Shown piece after piece: positions 1 through 7,400 of a stretch of 18,902 nucleotides of DNA; the stretch's first letter is position 1; the number at the start of each line of letters is the position of its first letter. A program made the position numbers and the translations under genes. Source of the stretch: CAYSWS01 sp965603395 (GTDB taxonomy: Bacteria; Patescibacteriota; WWE3; UBA101185; UBA10185). The stretch covers positions 1-18,902 of the forward strand of contig CBFDCV010000016.1 in NCBI GenBank assembly GCA_965603395.1, read 5' to 3'. Under the pieces are notes generated by a model. That model saw only the letters and a list, made by a program, of their open reading frames with translations, had not been told where the DNA came from and did not search any database.

Positions 1-938
1 TTCTTATCTCTCAAGACAGTTTCGAACCGGACTAAAGATGCTATGAATATGGTTAGGGTAATAGGTGATAGCTTAAAAAAAGTAACAAAATCATAAAAGA
101 ATAGTTTATTAAGACTGCTTAAACCTATACCTTGATTGGATGAGTTCACCACGTTTTTCCCCGCCCTTAATATTTCTGCGGTTACATAGTTGAAATTTGT
201 TAACAAAGCAGGAAAAAATAGAAAGAGGGGAATTACTACTGCACCGGACAAAATAATCAAATAGTTAAGCAGTATTTTGTAATTTTTTTTCTTGTTTTCG
301 AAAAATTTATACAAAATCACAGTTAAATATAGCGGGGCAGTGAGTACGGTCGTAATTTTTGATAAAACAGACAATGTAAAAAATAAACCTGAAAGTATTA
401 GTTTTTTATTACGTGGTTTTTCATACCAATAAAGCAGGTATAAAAATGATGTAAAACCAAAATATGTTTCCAATGAAGTGAGATGAAACCATCGGTCTAT
501 ACCGATCAAATAAGGTTCGACTGATATTAAAAGTCCGTATAAAAAGGCTGTGTTTTCTCCAAACAAGTTATAGATAAGCCTGATCTGCAAAAATAGTAAT
601 GCTGCCAGCACCAATACCAACGCAGCTTTTGAGATCCCATGAATAATAGGGTACCAATCTGCATTTTCCAATGTTTTTGGGCTGTCGTTTCCTAATATAT
701 GGTACTGAGTTGTAAATGATACCTGCTTAACAAAGGCGTTAATCCACATTATGGTCACACCCGGTTGATAATGCTGATAGGTGCTTTTAAAATCACCGCT
801 CTTAACGGCCGCTAGAAAGTTCTGACTTCTTTTGTGCCACCTATATGCGTCTGTGTTAGAAATGTCATTTCCCAAACCTACTACTCTCGTAACTAGAAAA
901 ATGGAGAGTATTAATGCCAAATATCTTTTATTTTTCAT
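1..938 (-). CDS. Membrane glycosyltransferase, GT39/PMT-like (3' end outside window)
   Basis: This is my own translation; the frame stays open from an ATG at 938 to the window edge, giving about 312 residues without a stop. The protein starts with a hydrophobic segment (about residues 5-20). A polar loop follows with Asp25 and Asp30 and the motif YQHYQPGVTIMW (about residues 54-65), typical of the first extracytoplasmic loop of PMT/ArnT-like enzymes. At least five more membrane segments alternate with short basic loops. Such enzymes move sugars from polyprenyl-phosphate carriers outside the membrane; the substrate here cannot be told. Its start overlaps the end of the upstream methyltransferase by 11 nt, so the two are probably translationally coupled. 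It does not carry the RKGPMQ and HWDA motifs of the three other glycosyltransferases in the window, so it is a different subfamily. Family assignment is fairly sure, acceptor and donor unknown. Confidence 0.8.
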   Translation of the reverse strand, partial: MKNKRYLALILSIFLVTRVVGLGNDISNTDAYRWHKRSQNFLAAVKSGDFKSTYQHYQPGVTIMWINAFVKQVSFTTQYHILGNDSPKTLENADWYPIIHGISKAALVLVLAALLFLQIRLIYNLFGENTAFLYGLLISVEPYLIGIDRWFHLTSLETYFGFTSFLYLLYWYEKPRNKKLILSGLFFTLSVLSKITTVLTAPLYLTVILYKFFENKKKNYKILLNYLIILSGAVVIPLFLFFPALLTNFNYVTAEILRAGKNVVNSSNQGIGLSSLNKLFFYDFVTFFKLSPITLTIFIASLVRFETVLRDK

Positions 939-1674
939 TTTTTCTAGCTACTACCACTAAAGTTGTTCCTATAGGAAGATATATGTTTTTAATAATTTTT
1001 GACTCGATTTCTAATATTTTTGTAAGAATATTGTTAATTTTTTGTGGCAAAGGCAAATAGTGAGTTTTTGGATAAGCTCTTCTTCGAATAAAATTGTTTA
1101 ATAGCCTTACAGAAGCGATGGGGAAAAACAAAGCAGCTACAAAATGTGTAGATTTTAAAATCTCAAATCCTGAATCTTTCAATTTCTGGTTGATTTCAAG
1201 AGAGTGGTATCTTCTCAGATGGTGCAAAGCCTCGTCGTGAGTACTCCATAAAAATTTATAAGCCGGTACTGCTACAAAAAACAGTCCGCCGGGTTTTAAT
1301 AGTTTTCTTACCTTTTTCATGGTTTTTACGTCATCTCTTATATGCTCTAATACATCCAACGCCAATATTAGATCAAACTCACCATAATCTTTTGATAAAT
1401 CCAATATGTTTATATCGTCACAATACAAATTATTAAACCCTTTTTTCTTACATGCCTCTATGGCTTCCTGAGAAAAATCCATGCCAGTTATCTTCCCCCA
1501 ATTTTTTAGTAAGGTTAAAACCTCTCCGGTGCCACAACCTATTTCTAAAATGTTCAGATCCTTTTTACCTTTTAGATATTTACTGTATAGGGAGGTGATG
1601 AGACTAAGTTTACCCTTATGCCACCAATAATGTTTCTCAAAATCTTCTAATTTTTTATACTCAACTGCCTCCAT
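928..1674 (-). CDS. Class I SAM-dependent methyltransferase
   Basis: A 248-residue soluble protein with the Rossmann-type SAM-binding signature ILEIGCGTGEV (residues 42-52), acidic Asp66 at the end of strand 2, the DVLEH motif at 107-111 and the post-motif LLKPGG at 125-130. The N-terminal HYWWHKGK and the HHLRRY segment near residue 151 are typical of methyltransferases found in polysaccharide clusters. It probably methylates a sugar or lipid-linked intermediate; this is inferred from neighbours, since it is followed by a membrane glycosyltransferase that begins 11 nt before its stop. The ATG start at 1674 sits 7 nt downstream of an extended -10 box, suggesting a leaderless mRNA. No Shine-Dalgarno sequence is visible. 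Substrate unknown. Confidence 0.88.
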   Translation of the reverse strand: MEAVEYKKLEDFEKHYWWHKGKLSLITSLYSKYLKGKKDLNILEIGCGTGEVLTLLKNWGKITGMDFSQEAIEACKKKGFNNLYCDDINILDLSKDYGEFDLILALDVLEHIRDDVKTMKKVRKLLKPGGLFFVAVPAYKFLWSTHDEALHHLRRYHSLEINQKLKDSGFEILKSTHFVAALFFPIASVRLLNNFIRRRAYPKTHYLPLPQKINNILTKILEIESKIIKNIYLPIGTTLVVVARKNEK

Positions 1675-1681
1675 ATGCCAA

Positions 1682-1690
1682 ATTATCTCA
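1682..1690 (-). promoter_or_regulatory. Extended -10 promoter of the methyltransferase gene
   Basis: Read on the minus strand this is TGaGATAAT followed by 7 nt (TTGGCAT) and then the ATG at 1674. The predicted transcription start falls on or within 1-2 nt of the start codon, so the mRNA would be leaderless. I see no clear -35 element. Confidence 0.5.
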
Positions 1691-1721
1691 CACTTTTATA
1701 CAAGTAGATTTTAGGATTAAT

Positions 1722-1812
1722 GAAAAAATCAATCTGCCTGGATAAGGGTATTAATATTATAAAAAGGTTTTGCGGGTTTCATTTTTCATCGTACAAACAA
1801 GAAGGGCAGATT
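1722..1812 (-). terminator. Possible long-loop terminator after the glycosyltransferase
   Basis: An exact 8-bp inverted repeat, AATCTGCC (1731-1738) and GGCAGATT (1805-1812), ends at the glycosyltransferase stop codon. On the minus strand it is followed at once by GATTTTTTC. The stem plus T-run looks like a rho-independent terminator, but the loop is 66 nt, much longer than usual. Confidence 0.35.
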
Positions 1813-3395
1813 TACCTTTCTTCAACTCGATAGATTCTTACCACCGTCTCTCCATACTCATTTTTGACCTCATGCACAACTCTCTTGCCTCCAATCTGAG
1901 GAAATTTATAATCATTGACAAAAGATAGCGGTTTTTTTATGCCCACAATATAAAAAGGTCTCTCATTACCGTAATCTGCGTCCATATACCATTCACTTAT
2001 GGTTTTTACTTCATTAGTGGTATATGTAAGCTCTTCCTGATTGATTTTATTTTGTTCGTTAATAAAATTGTTGATTTCACTCCAGTATCTTTTGTGCGGA
2101 AATCCGAATAGAGGAAGTTTTTGTTCTAGTGTGTACTTAGGTGTAATTATTTGATGGTAAATCCTATCTCTGGTTTTAACCTTCTTTTTAGAATACCGCT
2201 TATCCTCAAATTCGGTGAAATCATAAAACAATTTCTGCTCCCAAGGATACTCCTCCAAATGATCGATGAACATGTATTTTGTTTGGTAAGAAAGAAATGC
2301 AAGCATCACTACCACTAACCCGGCCCAAATCTTGTTTATGTATCTTGGAAGAGTCCTATAAATAGTAGATATTGCAATAGCGCTAAGTACTGTAAGCGGA
2401 ATAATAAAATTGTAAATGTGAGTGCCGGGTTTCCGGACAAAAAACTCAAACATCAGATAGGAAAAAAGAAACCAGGCCGAAAAGACATAACTTTTCTTTA
2501 CGAAAAGCATGCCCAGAAAGCCTAATACAGAAAGTAGGTAGAAAGTAATATACGGGTTATATAGATCGATCATTAACCTATACCTCTCATAGTTAACATG
2601 ACCAAACTCAATTCTTCGTTCAAAATATTGCACGTTTTCTGGACTGCCTAATTGATACTTTGTATAAGGTATTAAGAAGGGAAGTAATAATAAACAACCG
2701 AAGGTAATATTATATAGCACTAGTTTAATTTTTGAATCTTTTTTTACATTGCTATTTTTTAAAAACTTCACAAAAATGATTACCACTACGGGAATAATAA
2801 AAATGGCGTCCCAGTGTGAGAGTATAGATAAACTCCAAAAAAAAGTGCCTATTAGTGAACTGTTACGTAATTTTTTAAAATCTTTTTCTTCAAATAGGCT
2901 AACATAAAAATACAGGGCTAAAAAAGAAAGGAGTAGATTCAAGTTTTGGTATTGAGCTATTCGACCAAAACCAACTATAAAACCATTTACCGTTAAAAGA
3001 AAAGATGCTAAAAACGCCACCTTGTAATTTTTCAGTAATCTTTTTATTAACAAGTAAAATACCGAGATTGCCCCCACACTTATTATGGAGAAGGGGATTC
3101 TTTGGGCTAATTCATTAGTAAAATCTCCGGTAATCAAGTAAGGTATATGCGAAACTATAAACTGCATGGGTCCTTTTCTTCTGCTCATGAAAAAATCTCC
3201 CACCGTTTGATCGCCTGTTAACTCTATAAAAGCTTTATGCTCATCTCCTATATAATCTGAGTATCCTAGGTTGTTAAATCGGGTAAATATAGTGACAATT
3301 AGTAATGTAGAAACCAATATAATTTCGGTTAATTTTTCAGGTCTAATTTTTTTTAATATCTCTTTTTGTAATTTCTTTATTTTTTTCATATACAT
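1812..3395 (-). CDS. Membrane glycosyltransferase, GT39/ArnT-like, paralog A
   Basis: A 527-residue multi-spanning membrane protein. After the first membrane helix (about 24-40) comes the loop GYSDYIGDE with the Asp51-Glu52 pair expected in GT-C enzymes of the PMT/ArnT group, then RRKGPMQF (72-79). Further on are GFGRIAQYQ, LSHWDAIF and PGTHIYN, and a soluble C-terminal tail of roughly 120 residues with FGFPHKRYWSEI. The same motifs recur in order in the proteins at 3406-4842 and 7401-8924. It should transfer a sugar from a polyprenyl-phosphate donor on the outer face of the membrane; acceptor unknown. It lies 10 nt downstream of its paralog's stop codon, so both are probably on one mRNA. Two ATG codons two residues apart could serve as start. 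Confidence 0.85.
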   Translation of the reverse strand: MYMKKIKKLQKEILKKIRPEKLTEIILVSTLLIVTIFTRFNNLGYSDYIGDEHKAFIELTGDQTVGDFFMSRRKGPMQFIVSHIPYLITGDFTNELAQRIPFSIISVGAISVFYLLIKRLLKNYKVAFLASFLLTVNGFIVGFGRIAQYQNLNLLLSFLALYFYVSLFEEKDFKKLRNSSLIGTFFWSLSILSHWDAIFIIPVVVIIFVKFLKNSNVKKDSKIKLVLYNITFGCLLLLPFLIPYTKYQLGSPENVQYFERRIEFGHVNYERYRLMIDLYNPYITFYLLSVLGFLGMLFVKKSYVFSAWFLFSYLMFEFFVRKPGTHIYNFIIPLTVLSAIAISTIYRTLPRYINKIWAGLVVVMLAFLSYQTKYMFIDHLEEYPWEQKLFYDFTEFEDKRYSKKKVKTRDRIYHQIITPKYTLEQKLPLFGFPHKRYWSEINNFINEQNKINQEELTYTTNEVKTISEWYMDADYGNERPFYIVGIKKPLSFVNDYKFPQIGGKRVVHEVKNEYGETVVRIYRVEER

Positions 3396-3405
3396 TTTAA
3401 GGCAG

Positions 3406-4842
3406 TTACTCCACTAGGTATATTTTCGCCAATGTATTACCGTTAACGTCTTTCACCGTTTTCACCGTTTTCTTACTCCTAAGCTGTGAGAACTTGTAAT
3501 CAGTAACAAAGCTATACGGATCTTTCACCCCAATAACATACATTTTACTACTTCTTTCATATGTCATGTCTAAATAAAATGCAGCCATGGCGCTGTTTTC
3601 GTTAGTAAAAAACGTATGTTGTTTGAAACCTTCCTGAGAATGAATAAATTCCCTTATTTCTGTCCAATTTCTACCATAAGGAAATCCGATTATGTTGTTA
3701 GTAAGATTTCCGTGGTCGTAATTTTTTGTTTTGTACCTAAACACGTCTTCTTGCTCCCAAGGATACTGCTTTCCCAAGTCAATAAAAATCAGGTAGCTCT
3801 GGTAGTACAGAAAACCGCCAATTATCAGAGCAAGTCCAAAAGGTATTAATCGATAATCTTTTGGCAGCAGTTTCGCAACCTCCACAAAAGCTGCCGCAGT
3901 TAAAATCGTCAAGGGGATTACCATATTATAAACATGCGTTCCCGGGGCCCTGACAAAAAAAGCGAATACTGCCAAAGTAAAAATAAACCAAATCCAAAAA
4001 ATTAAATACTTTCTCACCCATATTAATGATATAAGCAACATTACTAAACTAAATTGTAAAAACAAAAACGGGTTGTACAGGGCGTTTTTAAACCTTATTT
4101 CTGTGAGATTAAATTCATTTCTTAAACCAATCCTATTTTCAAAATAGTTATCATGCTTCTCACCTGAAAAATAGTTAAAAAAGGCAAATGGTACAAAAAA
4201 AGGCATATACAAAACTAAAGTTAATAAACCGCTAAAAAACACCAGTTTCAGATTTTCCCTTTTTATAAAAACATAGATTATATAGGGAAGTATAAAAACT
4301 GCATCCCAATGTGCCAGCAGAGAAAAAGCAAAAAACACAGTTCCATATAAACAGTACTTTGCGTCCTTTTCATTTAAGAACTTGGCGAATAAATACAAAG
4401 AGATGGAAGAAAAGAGCAAGTTCAAACTCTGATACTGAACTATTCGTCCAAAAGCTACCATAAAACCGTTAACACCAAACAAAAATGCGGCAAAAATTGC
4501 TAAGTACTTATTTTTTGTGTGTTCCTCTAAAAACTTGTAGAAAAAAACAATGCTCAGCACACTGGCTAATGCAAAGGGAATCCTAAAAACCAATTCATTA
4601 AAAACATCCCTATACAAAAAATTTGTAGTGAGCACGATCAACCACTGCATGGGACCTTTTCTCTGTTTAGCCAAATACACCAAATCCAAAACCGGACCGT
4701 TGTCTTTGTAATGATCCATGACCGTGGTTTCATCGGGTATGTAGTCTGAGTAGCCAAGATGGCCGAATCTTAAAACCGCCAACGCTAATACCACCAACAC
4801 CAATAATCCCAAAAAAAGCTTGTCCTTCACTTTTAAGACCAT
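3406..4842 (-). CDS. Membrane glycosyltransferase, GT39/ArnT-like, paralog B
   Basis: A 478-residue membrane protein and first gene of a minus-strand pair. It carries the family marks GYSDYIPDE (Asp37-Glu38), QRKGPMQW (60-67), AFGRIVQYQ, LAHWDAVF, APGTHVYN and YPWEQ, and a soluble tail with IGFPYGRNWTEI and a C-terminal SFVTDYKF segment. Paralog A has SFVNDYKF at the same place, so the two share even their tail. Function as in GT-C sugar transferases that use lipid-linked donors; the substrate is not visible. Start chosen at ATG 4842. An AT-rich -10-like TATATT ends 5 nt upstream on the minus strand, so the mRNA may be nearly leaderless. The gene is divergent from superoxide dismutase across a 53-bp gap. 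Confidence 0.85.
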   Translation of the reverse strand: MVLKVKDKLFLGLLVLVVLALAVLRFGHLGYSDYIPDETTVMDHYKDNGPVLDLVYLAKQRKGPMQWLIVLTTNFLYRDVFNELVFRIPFALASVLSIVFFYKFLEEHTKNKYLAIFAAFLFGVNGFMVAFGRIVQYQSLNLLFSSISLYLFAKFLNEKDAKYCLYGTVFFAFSLLAHWDAVFILPYIIYVFIKRENLKLVFFSGLLTLVLYMPFFVPFAFFNYFSGEKHDNYFENRIGLRNEFNLTEIRFKNALYNPFLFLQFSLVMLLISLIWVRKYLIFWIWFIFTLAVFAFFVRAPGTHVYNMVIPLTILTAAAFVEVAKLLPKDYRLIPFGLALIIGGFLYYQSYLIFIDLGKQYPWEQEDVFRYKTKNYDHGNLTNNIIGFPYGRNWTEIREFIHSQEGFKQHTFFTNENSAMAAFYLDMTYERSSKMYVIGVKDPYSFVTDYKFSQLRSKKTVKTVKDVNGNTLAKIYLVE

Positions 4843-4851
4843 ATGTTAATA

Positions 4852-4890
4852 TATAATATGCAAATTATCACTAACTTAATTATAAAGGAG
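4852..4890 (+). promoter_or_regulatory. -10 box and Shine-Dalgarno site of superoxide dismutase
   Basis: TATAAT at 4852-4857 would start transcription near 4864. AAAGGAG at 4884-4890 is a strong Shine-Dalgarno site 5 nt before the GTG at 4896 and decides that start. No convincing -35 is seen. The same 53-bp gap also holds the minus-strand glycosyltransferase promoter. Confidence 0.5.
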
Positions 4891-4895
4891 TAGTT

Positions 4896-5504
4896 GTGTC
4901 TTTTTTACTACCAAAACTATCATACGCTTACAACGCCCTAGAACCTGTCATTGACGCTAAAACCATGGAAATACACCACTCCAAACATCATGTGGGTTAT
5001 ACAAATAATTTAAATTCCGCTTTGGAAAAGCATCCGGACCTGGATTCCATAAGTATAGAAAAATTATTATCCCGTTTGGATGATGTTCCTGAAGATGTTA
5101 GACCAGCTATACGAAACAATGGAGGAGGGTATTATAATCACTCTTTGTATTGGAAAGTCATGACACCGGGTGGATCCGACAAACCATCAAGTGAATTAAG
5201 TAAAATGATCGATCAAACATTTGGTTCTTTAGACGAGCTTAAAGAACTTTTTTCCAAGGAAGCAGTGGGAAGATTCGGCAGCGGATGGGCTTGGCTGGTT
5301 TCAGATGCTAATAAAGACCTGGATATAGTATCTACTCCCAACCAGGATTCGCCTATAAGTTTAGGTTTAAAACCAATATTAGGTATAGATGTGTGGGAAC
5401 ATGCATACTATCTTAACTACCAAAACAAAAGAGCCGAGTATGTTAAGGCTTGGTGGGATATAATTAATTGGGACGTAGTTTCCCAGAAATGTCTTAAAGT
5501 ATGA
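4896..5504 (+). CDS. sodA: Superoxide dismutase, Fe/Mn family, Mn-type signature
   Basis: A 202-residue protein of full family length that converts superoxide to oxygen and hydrogen peroxide. The four metal ligands are visible: His27 in EIHHSKHH, His82 in NHSLYW, and Asp165 and His169 in DVWEHAYY. The second-shell glutamine comes from the C-terminal domain (Gln150 in NQDSP), and a glycine-rich GGG precedes the second ligand. This is the pattern of manganese enzymes rather than iron ones, though cambialistic use cannot be excluded. There is no signal peptide, so it acts in the cytoplasm. The GTG start is supported by AAAGGAG 5 nt upstream. Its TGA stop overlaps the ATG of the MscS-like gene by 4 nt. 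The family call is very sure; metal preference is an inference. Confidence 0.96.
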   Translation: MSFLLPKLSYAYNALEPVIDAKTMEIHHSKHHVGYTNNLNSALEKHPDLDSISIEKLLSRLDDVPEDVRPAIRNNGGGYYNHSLYWKVMTPGGSDKPSSELSKMIDQTFGSLDELKELFSKEAVGRFGSGWAWLVSDANKDLDIVSTPNQDSPISLGLKPILGIDVWEHAYYLNYQNKRAEYVKAWWDIINWDVVSQKCLKV

Positions 5505-6049
5505 TAGAAAAAATAAATTTAAGTCCGGAAATAATCGAAAACCTTGTTAAAACAGGGGCCATACTGTTGGGCGCGTTCGTGGCCAGAATAGTGGCGGAAT
5601 TTGCAGTCAAAGCTGCTGTTAAAAGATTCGAAGATAGTAACACCGAAGAAGACAGTTTGCTGGAAAAAAGGATATATACCCTCTCCAGCATCATAAAAAA
5701 CGTTTTTAACATTGGTATTATTGTCATTACCGTACTTACCATTATGTCTCAGTGGGGAATTGACATCGGTCCCTTATTAGCTGGGGCAGGAATTATTGGT
5801 TTGGCCATTGGATTTGGTTCTCAGGCCATTGTCCGTGATGTAGTTACCGGTTTTTTCATTCTTATGGAAAATACTTACAACATTGGTGATGAAGTAAACC
5901 TGGCCGGAAAAACAGGCAGGGTAGAGGAAATGAATCTTCGAACCACCATCATCAAAGACAACGAAGGCAATAAATACACCATCCCCAACTCTAATATTAG
6001 TGTGATTCAAAATGTTTCGCATAAAAAAGATATTGAAGGTAGTAATTGA
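5501..6049 (+). CDS. Short MscS-family mechanosensitive channel
   Basis: A 182-residue membrane protein with three predicted helices: about 12-40, 58-83 and the pore-lining 90-124. The third helix contains the Gly/Ala-rich run GAGIIGLAIGFGSQ (95-108) typical of MscS TM3. After it comes the beta domain (NIGDEVNLAGKTGRVEEM, 127-144, and YTIPNSN, 159-165). E. coli MscS has about 286 residues; here the protein ends just after the beta domain, so the large C-terminal cytoplasmic cage is missing. It should still form a membrane pore released by tension, but gating may differ. The ATG overlaps the sodA stop (ATGA), so expression is coupled to sodA. There is no stray downstream coding sequence for the missing domain before the next gene. 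Confidence 0.88.
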   Translation: MIEKINLSPEIIENLVKTGAILLGAFVARIVAEFAVKAAVKRFEDSNTEEDSLLEKRIYTLSSIIKNVFNIGIIVITVLTIMSQWGIDIGPLLAGAGIIGLAIGFGSQAIVRDVVTGFFILMENTYNIGDEVNLAGKTGRVEEMNLRTTIIKDNEGNKYTIPNSNISVIQNVSHKKDIEGSN

Positions 6050-6086
6050 CCTAAATGTGTTTAAAGTGAAATAATGTATTAGTTAT

Positions 6087-7028
6087 ATGAAAGCTGTTTT
6101 CAACAAAGTTTTTAACTGGACAAAAAATAATAAACTTCTAACTGTTCTCATTATTGTTATTTCATATTTACTGATGCCTAGGGGTAGGGTAGTGCCCCAG
6201 CTTTTAGGTGGTACCCAATACAGTAAATCAGCTAATGTTGCCATGGAAATGGCAGCCCCCGGCATGGCTGTATCTGATAGTGTAAGTAGTTACGGCAGGG
6301 GCGGCGCTATGCCTTCATATGAGGCAGCCCCAACACCTGATGTTACTGATCGAAAAGTAATCACAAGATCCACACTATCATTACAAGTAAAAAGTGTGAG
6401 AGCAACTTTGGATAGCATTAAGGAAAAGACCAAGAGTTTGGGAGGCTATGTAGTAGAAACTGATATCACCACCCCGGAATTTGGTGAAGACGGGTCAGTA
6501 GTAGTCAGAGTTCCCTCAGCCAGTCTGGATGAAACTTTGGCTTATTTCAGAGGTTTGGCTGTTAAGGTTGTGTCAGAAAATATTTCGGGAGATGACATTA
6601 CAGATCAGTATATAGACATTGAAGAAAGAATTTTTAGATTGGAAACCACCAAAGCTATGGTAGTAGAGGTGTTAGACAGGGCAGATACTGTAGAGGAAAT
6701 CTTACAGGTCCAAAGGCAGATCTTTAGCTTACAGGATCAAATAGACAACTATAAGGGCCGACTAAAGTACATGGATGGTGCTTCCAAGACCACCTTAATA
6801 AGAATCTACTTATCCACAGACGAACTGGGCCTGCCTTACACACCATCCCAAGCATGGAGACCAAAAGTAGTCTTTAAACAGGCCACCAGATCACTACTAC
6901 TTAACCTCATAAGTATTGGAAATGCTGCTATTTGGATAGGCGTGTACTTACCATTAATGGCTGCGCTTTTGTTGGCGTTTATAGTGGTTAAGAAGGTCAT
7001 ATTCAGGAAAAAATCCCCTTCACAATAA
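6087..7028 (+). CDS. DUF4349-domain membrane protein
   Basis: A 313-residue protein. An N-terminal hydrophobic segment (about 17-30) is followed by a low-complexity linker rich in Ala, Met, Ser and Pro (45-85). Next is a domain from about 88 to 245 that opens with DRKVITRSTLSLQV and contains GGYVVE, SVVVRVP and ITDQYIDIEERI. It includes a predicted coiled-coil stretch (about 176-228) and is followed by a C-terminal membrane helix (273-303) with a basic tail. This order matches the DUF4349 family, whose function is unknown. The domain is probably outside the cytoplasm between two membrane anchors. The gene follows the MscS-like gene after a 37-nt gap and may share its mRNA. No Shine-Dalgarno site is seen before ATG 6087. 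Confidence 0.85.
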   Translation: MKAVFNKVFNWTKNNKLLTVLIIVISYLLMPRGRVVPQLLGGTQYSKSANVAMEMAAPGMAVSDSVSSYGRGGAMPSYEAAPTPDVTDRKVITRSTLSLQVKSVRATLDSIKEKTKSLGGYVVETDITTPEFGEDGSVVVRVPSASLDETLAYFRGLAVKVVSENISGDDITDQYIDIEERIFRLETTKAMVVEVLDRADTVEEILQVQRQIFSLQDQIDNYKGRLKYMDGASKTTLIRIYLSTDELGLPYTPSQAWRPKVVFKQATRSLLLNLISIGNAAIWIGVYLPLMAALLLAFIVVKKVIFRKKSPSQ

Positions 7029-7070
7029 TCAAATCCGGTGTTATAATTACCCTATAGTGTAGTAAAGGAG
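7019..7070 (+). promoter_or_regulatory. Strong sigma70-type promoter and Shine-Dalgarno site
   Basis: TTCACA (7019-7024) is followed after exactly 17 nt by TATAAT (7042-7047). TG precedes it at 7039-7040, making an extended -10. Transcription should start near 7053. AAAGGAG at 7064-7070 lies 7 nt before the ATG at 7078. The -35 overlaps the last codons of the DUF4349 gene, so the small gene can be transcribed on its own. Confidence 0.75.
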
Positions 7071-7077
7071 TTTTGCA

Positions 7078-7344
7078 ATGGTATTGAAGAATCCCGTTAA
7101 GCTTGCAGATGCAAAAAAAGCACTTGAACAAATTGGGCGAGGTACGCTTCTTGATATTGCCAATGAGCTTGATAAAGTCTCATCTAAGAAAGACGTACGT
7201 CATTGGACAGAAGAAGAAGTACAAAAGCTCATCCGTGGCGAATCTTGGGCAACAAAAGATGCAGATAACCCCCAGGAATTCGTCTTTACACCCACCAAAG
7301 CTGATCAGAATCACTATTCTTCCAGCAGATGGTGGGATAACTAA
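7078..7344 (+). CDS. 88-residue protein of unknown function
   Basis: I do not recognise a family. The protein is soluble, with no signal peptide or membrane segment. The N-terminal half (about 8-55) looks helical and charged and includes ADAKKALEQI and HWTEEEVQKLIRG. The C-terminal part is polar and ends in an aromatic, serine-rich tail (NHYSSSRWWDN). Start is set by AAAGGAG 7 nt upstream of ATG. The gene is framed by a near-consensus extended -10 promoter and a clear rho-independent terminator that begins at the stop codon. It is therefore a single-gene transcript and probably well expressed. This punctuation is stronger than at any other gene in the window and argues that the ORF is real. 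Confidence 0.8.
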   Translation: MVLKNPVKLADAKKALEQIGRGTLLDIANELDKVSSKKDVRHWTEEEVQKLIRGESWATKDADNPQEFVFTPTKADQNHYSSSRWWDN

Positions 7345-7396
7345 ACCCCTTAAGGGAACACAGATTTTATTTATCTGTCTACCTTGGGGGTTTTTT
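7343..7396 (+). terminator. Rho-independent terminator after the 88-residue gene
   Basis: Outer arms AAACCCC/AAGG (7343-7355) and CCTT/GGGGTTT (7382-7393) pair around an inner hairpin ACAGAT (7360-7365)/ATCTGT (7373-7378) with a 7-nt loop. A run of six T at 7391-7396 follows the G-rich arm. The stem may also slow transcription coming from the convergent glycosyltransferase, although the T-run on that strand is poor. Confidence 0.8.
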
Positions 7397-7400
7397 CTTT

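Noticed and set aside
5494..6022. Two minus-strand ORFs of 82 and 81 residues opposite the MscS-like gene
   Set aside because: They are shadows of a well-supported MscS coding frame and have no recognisable domain or promoter.
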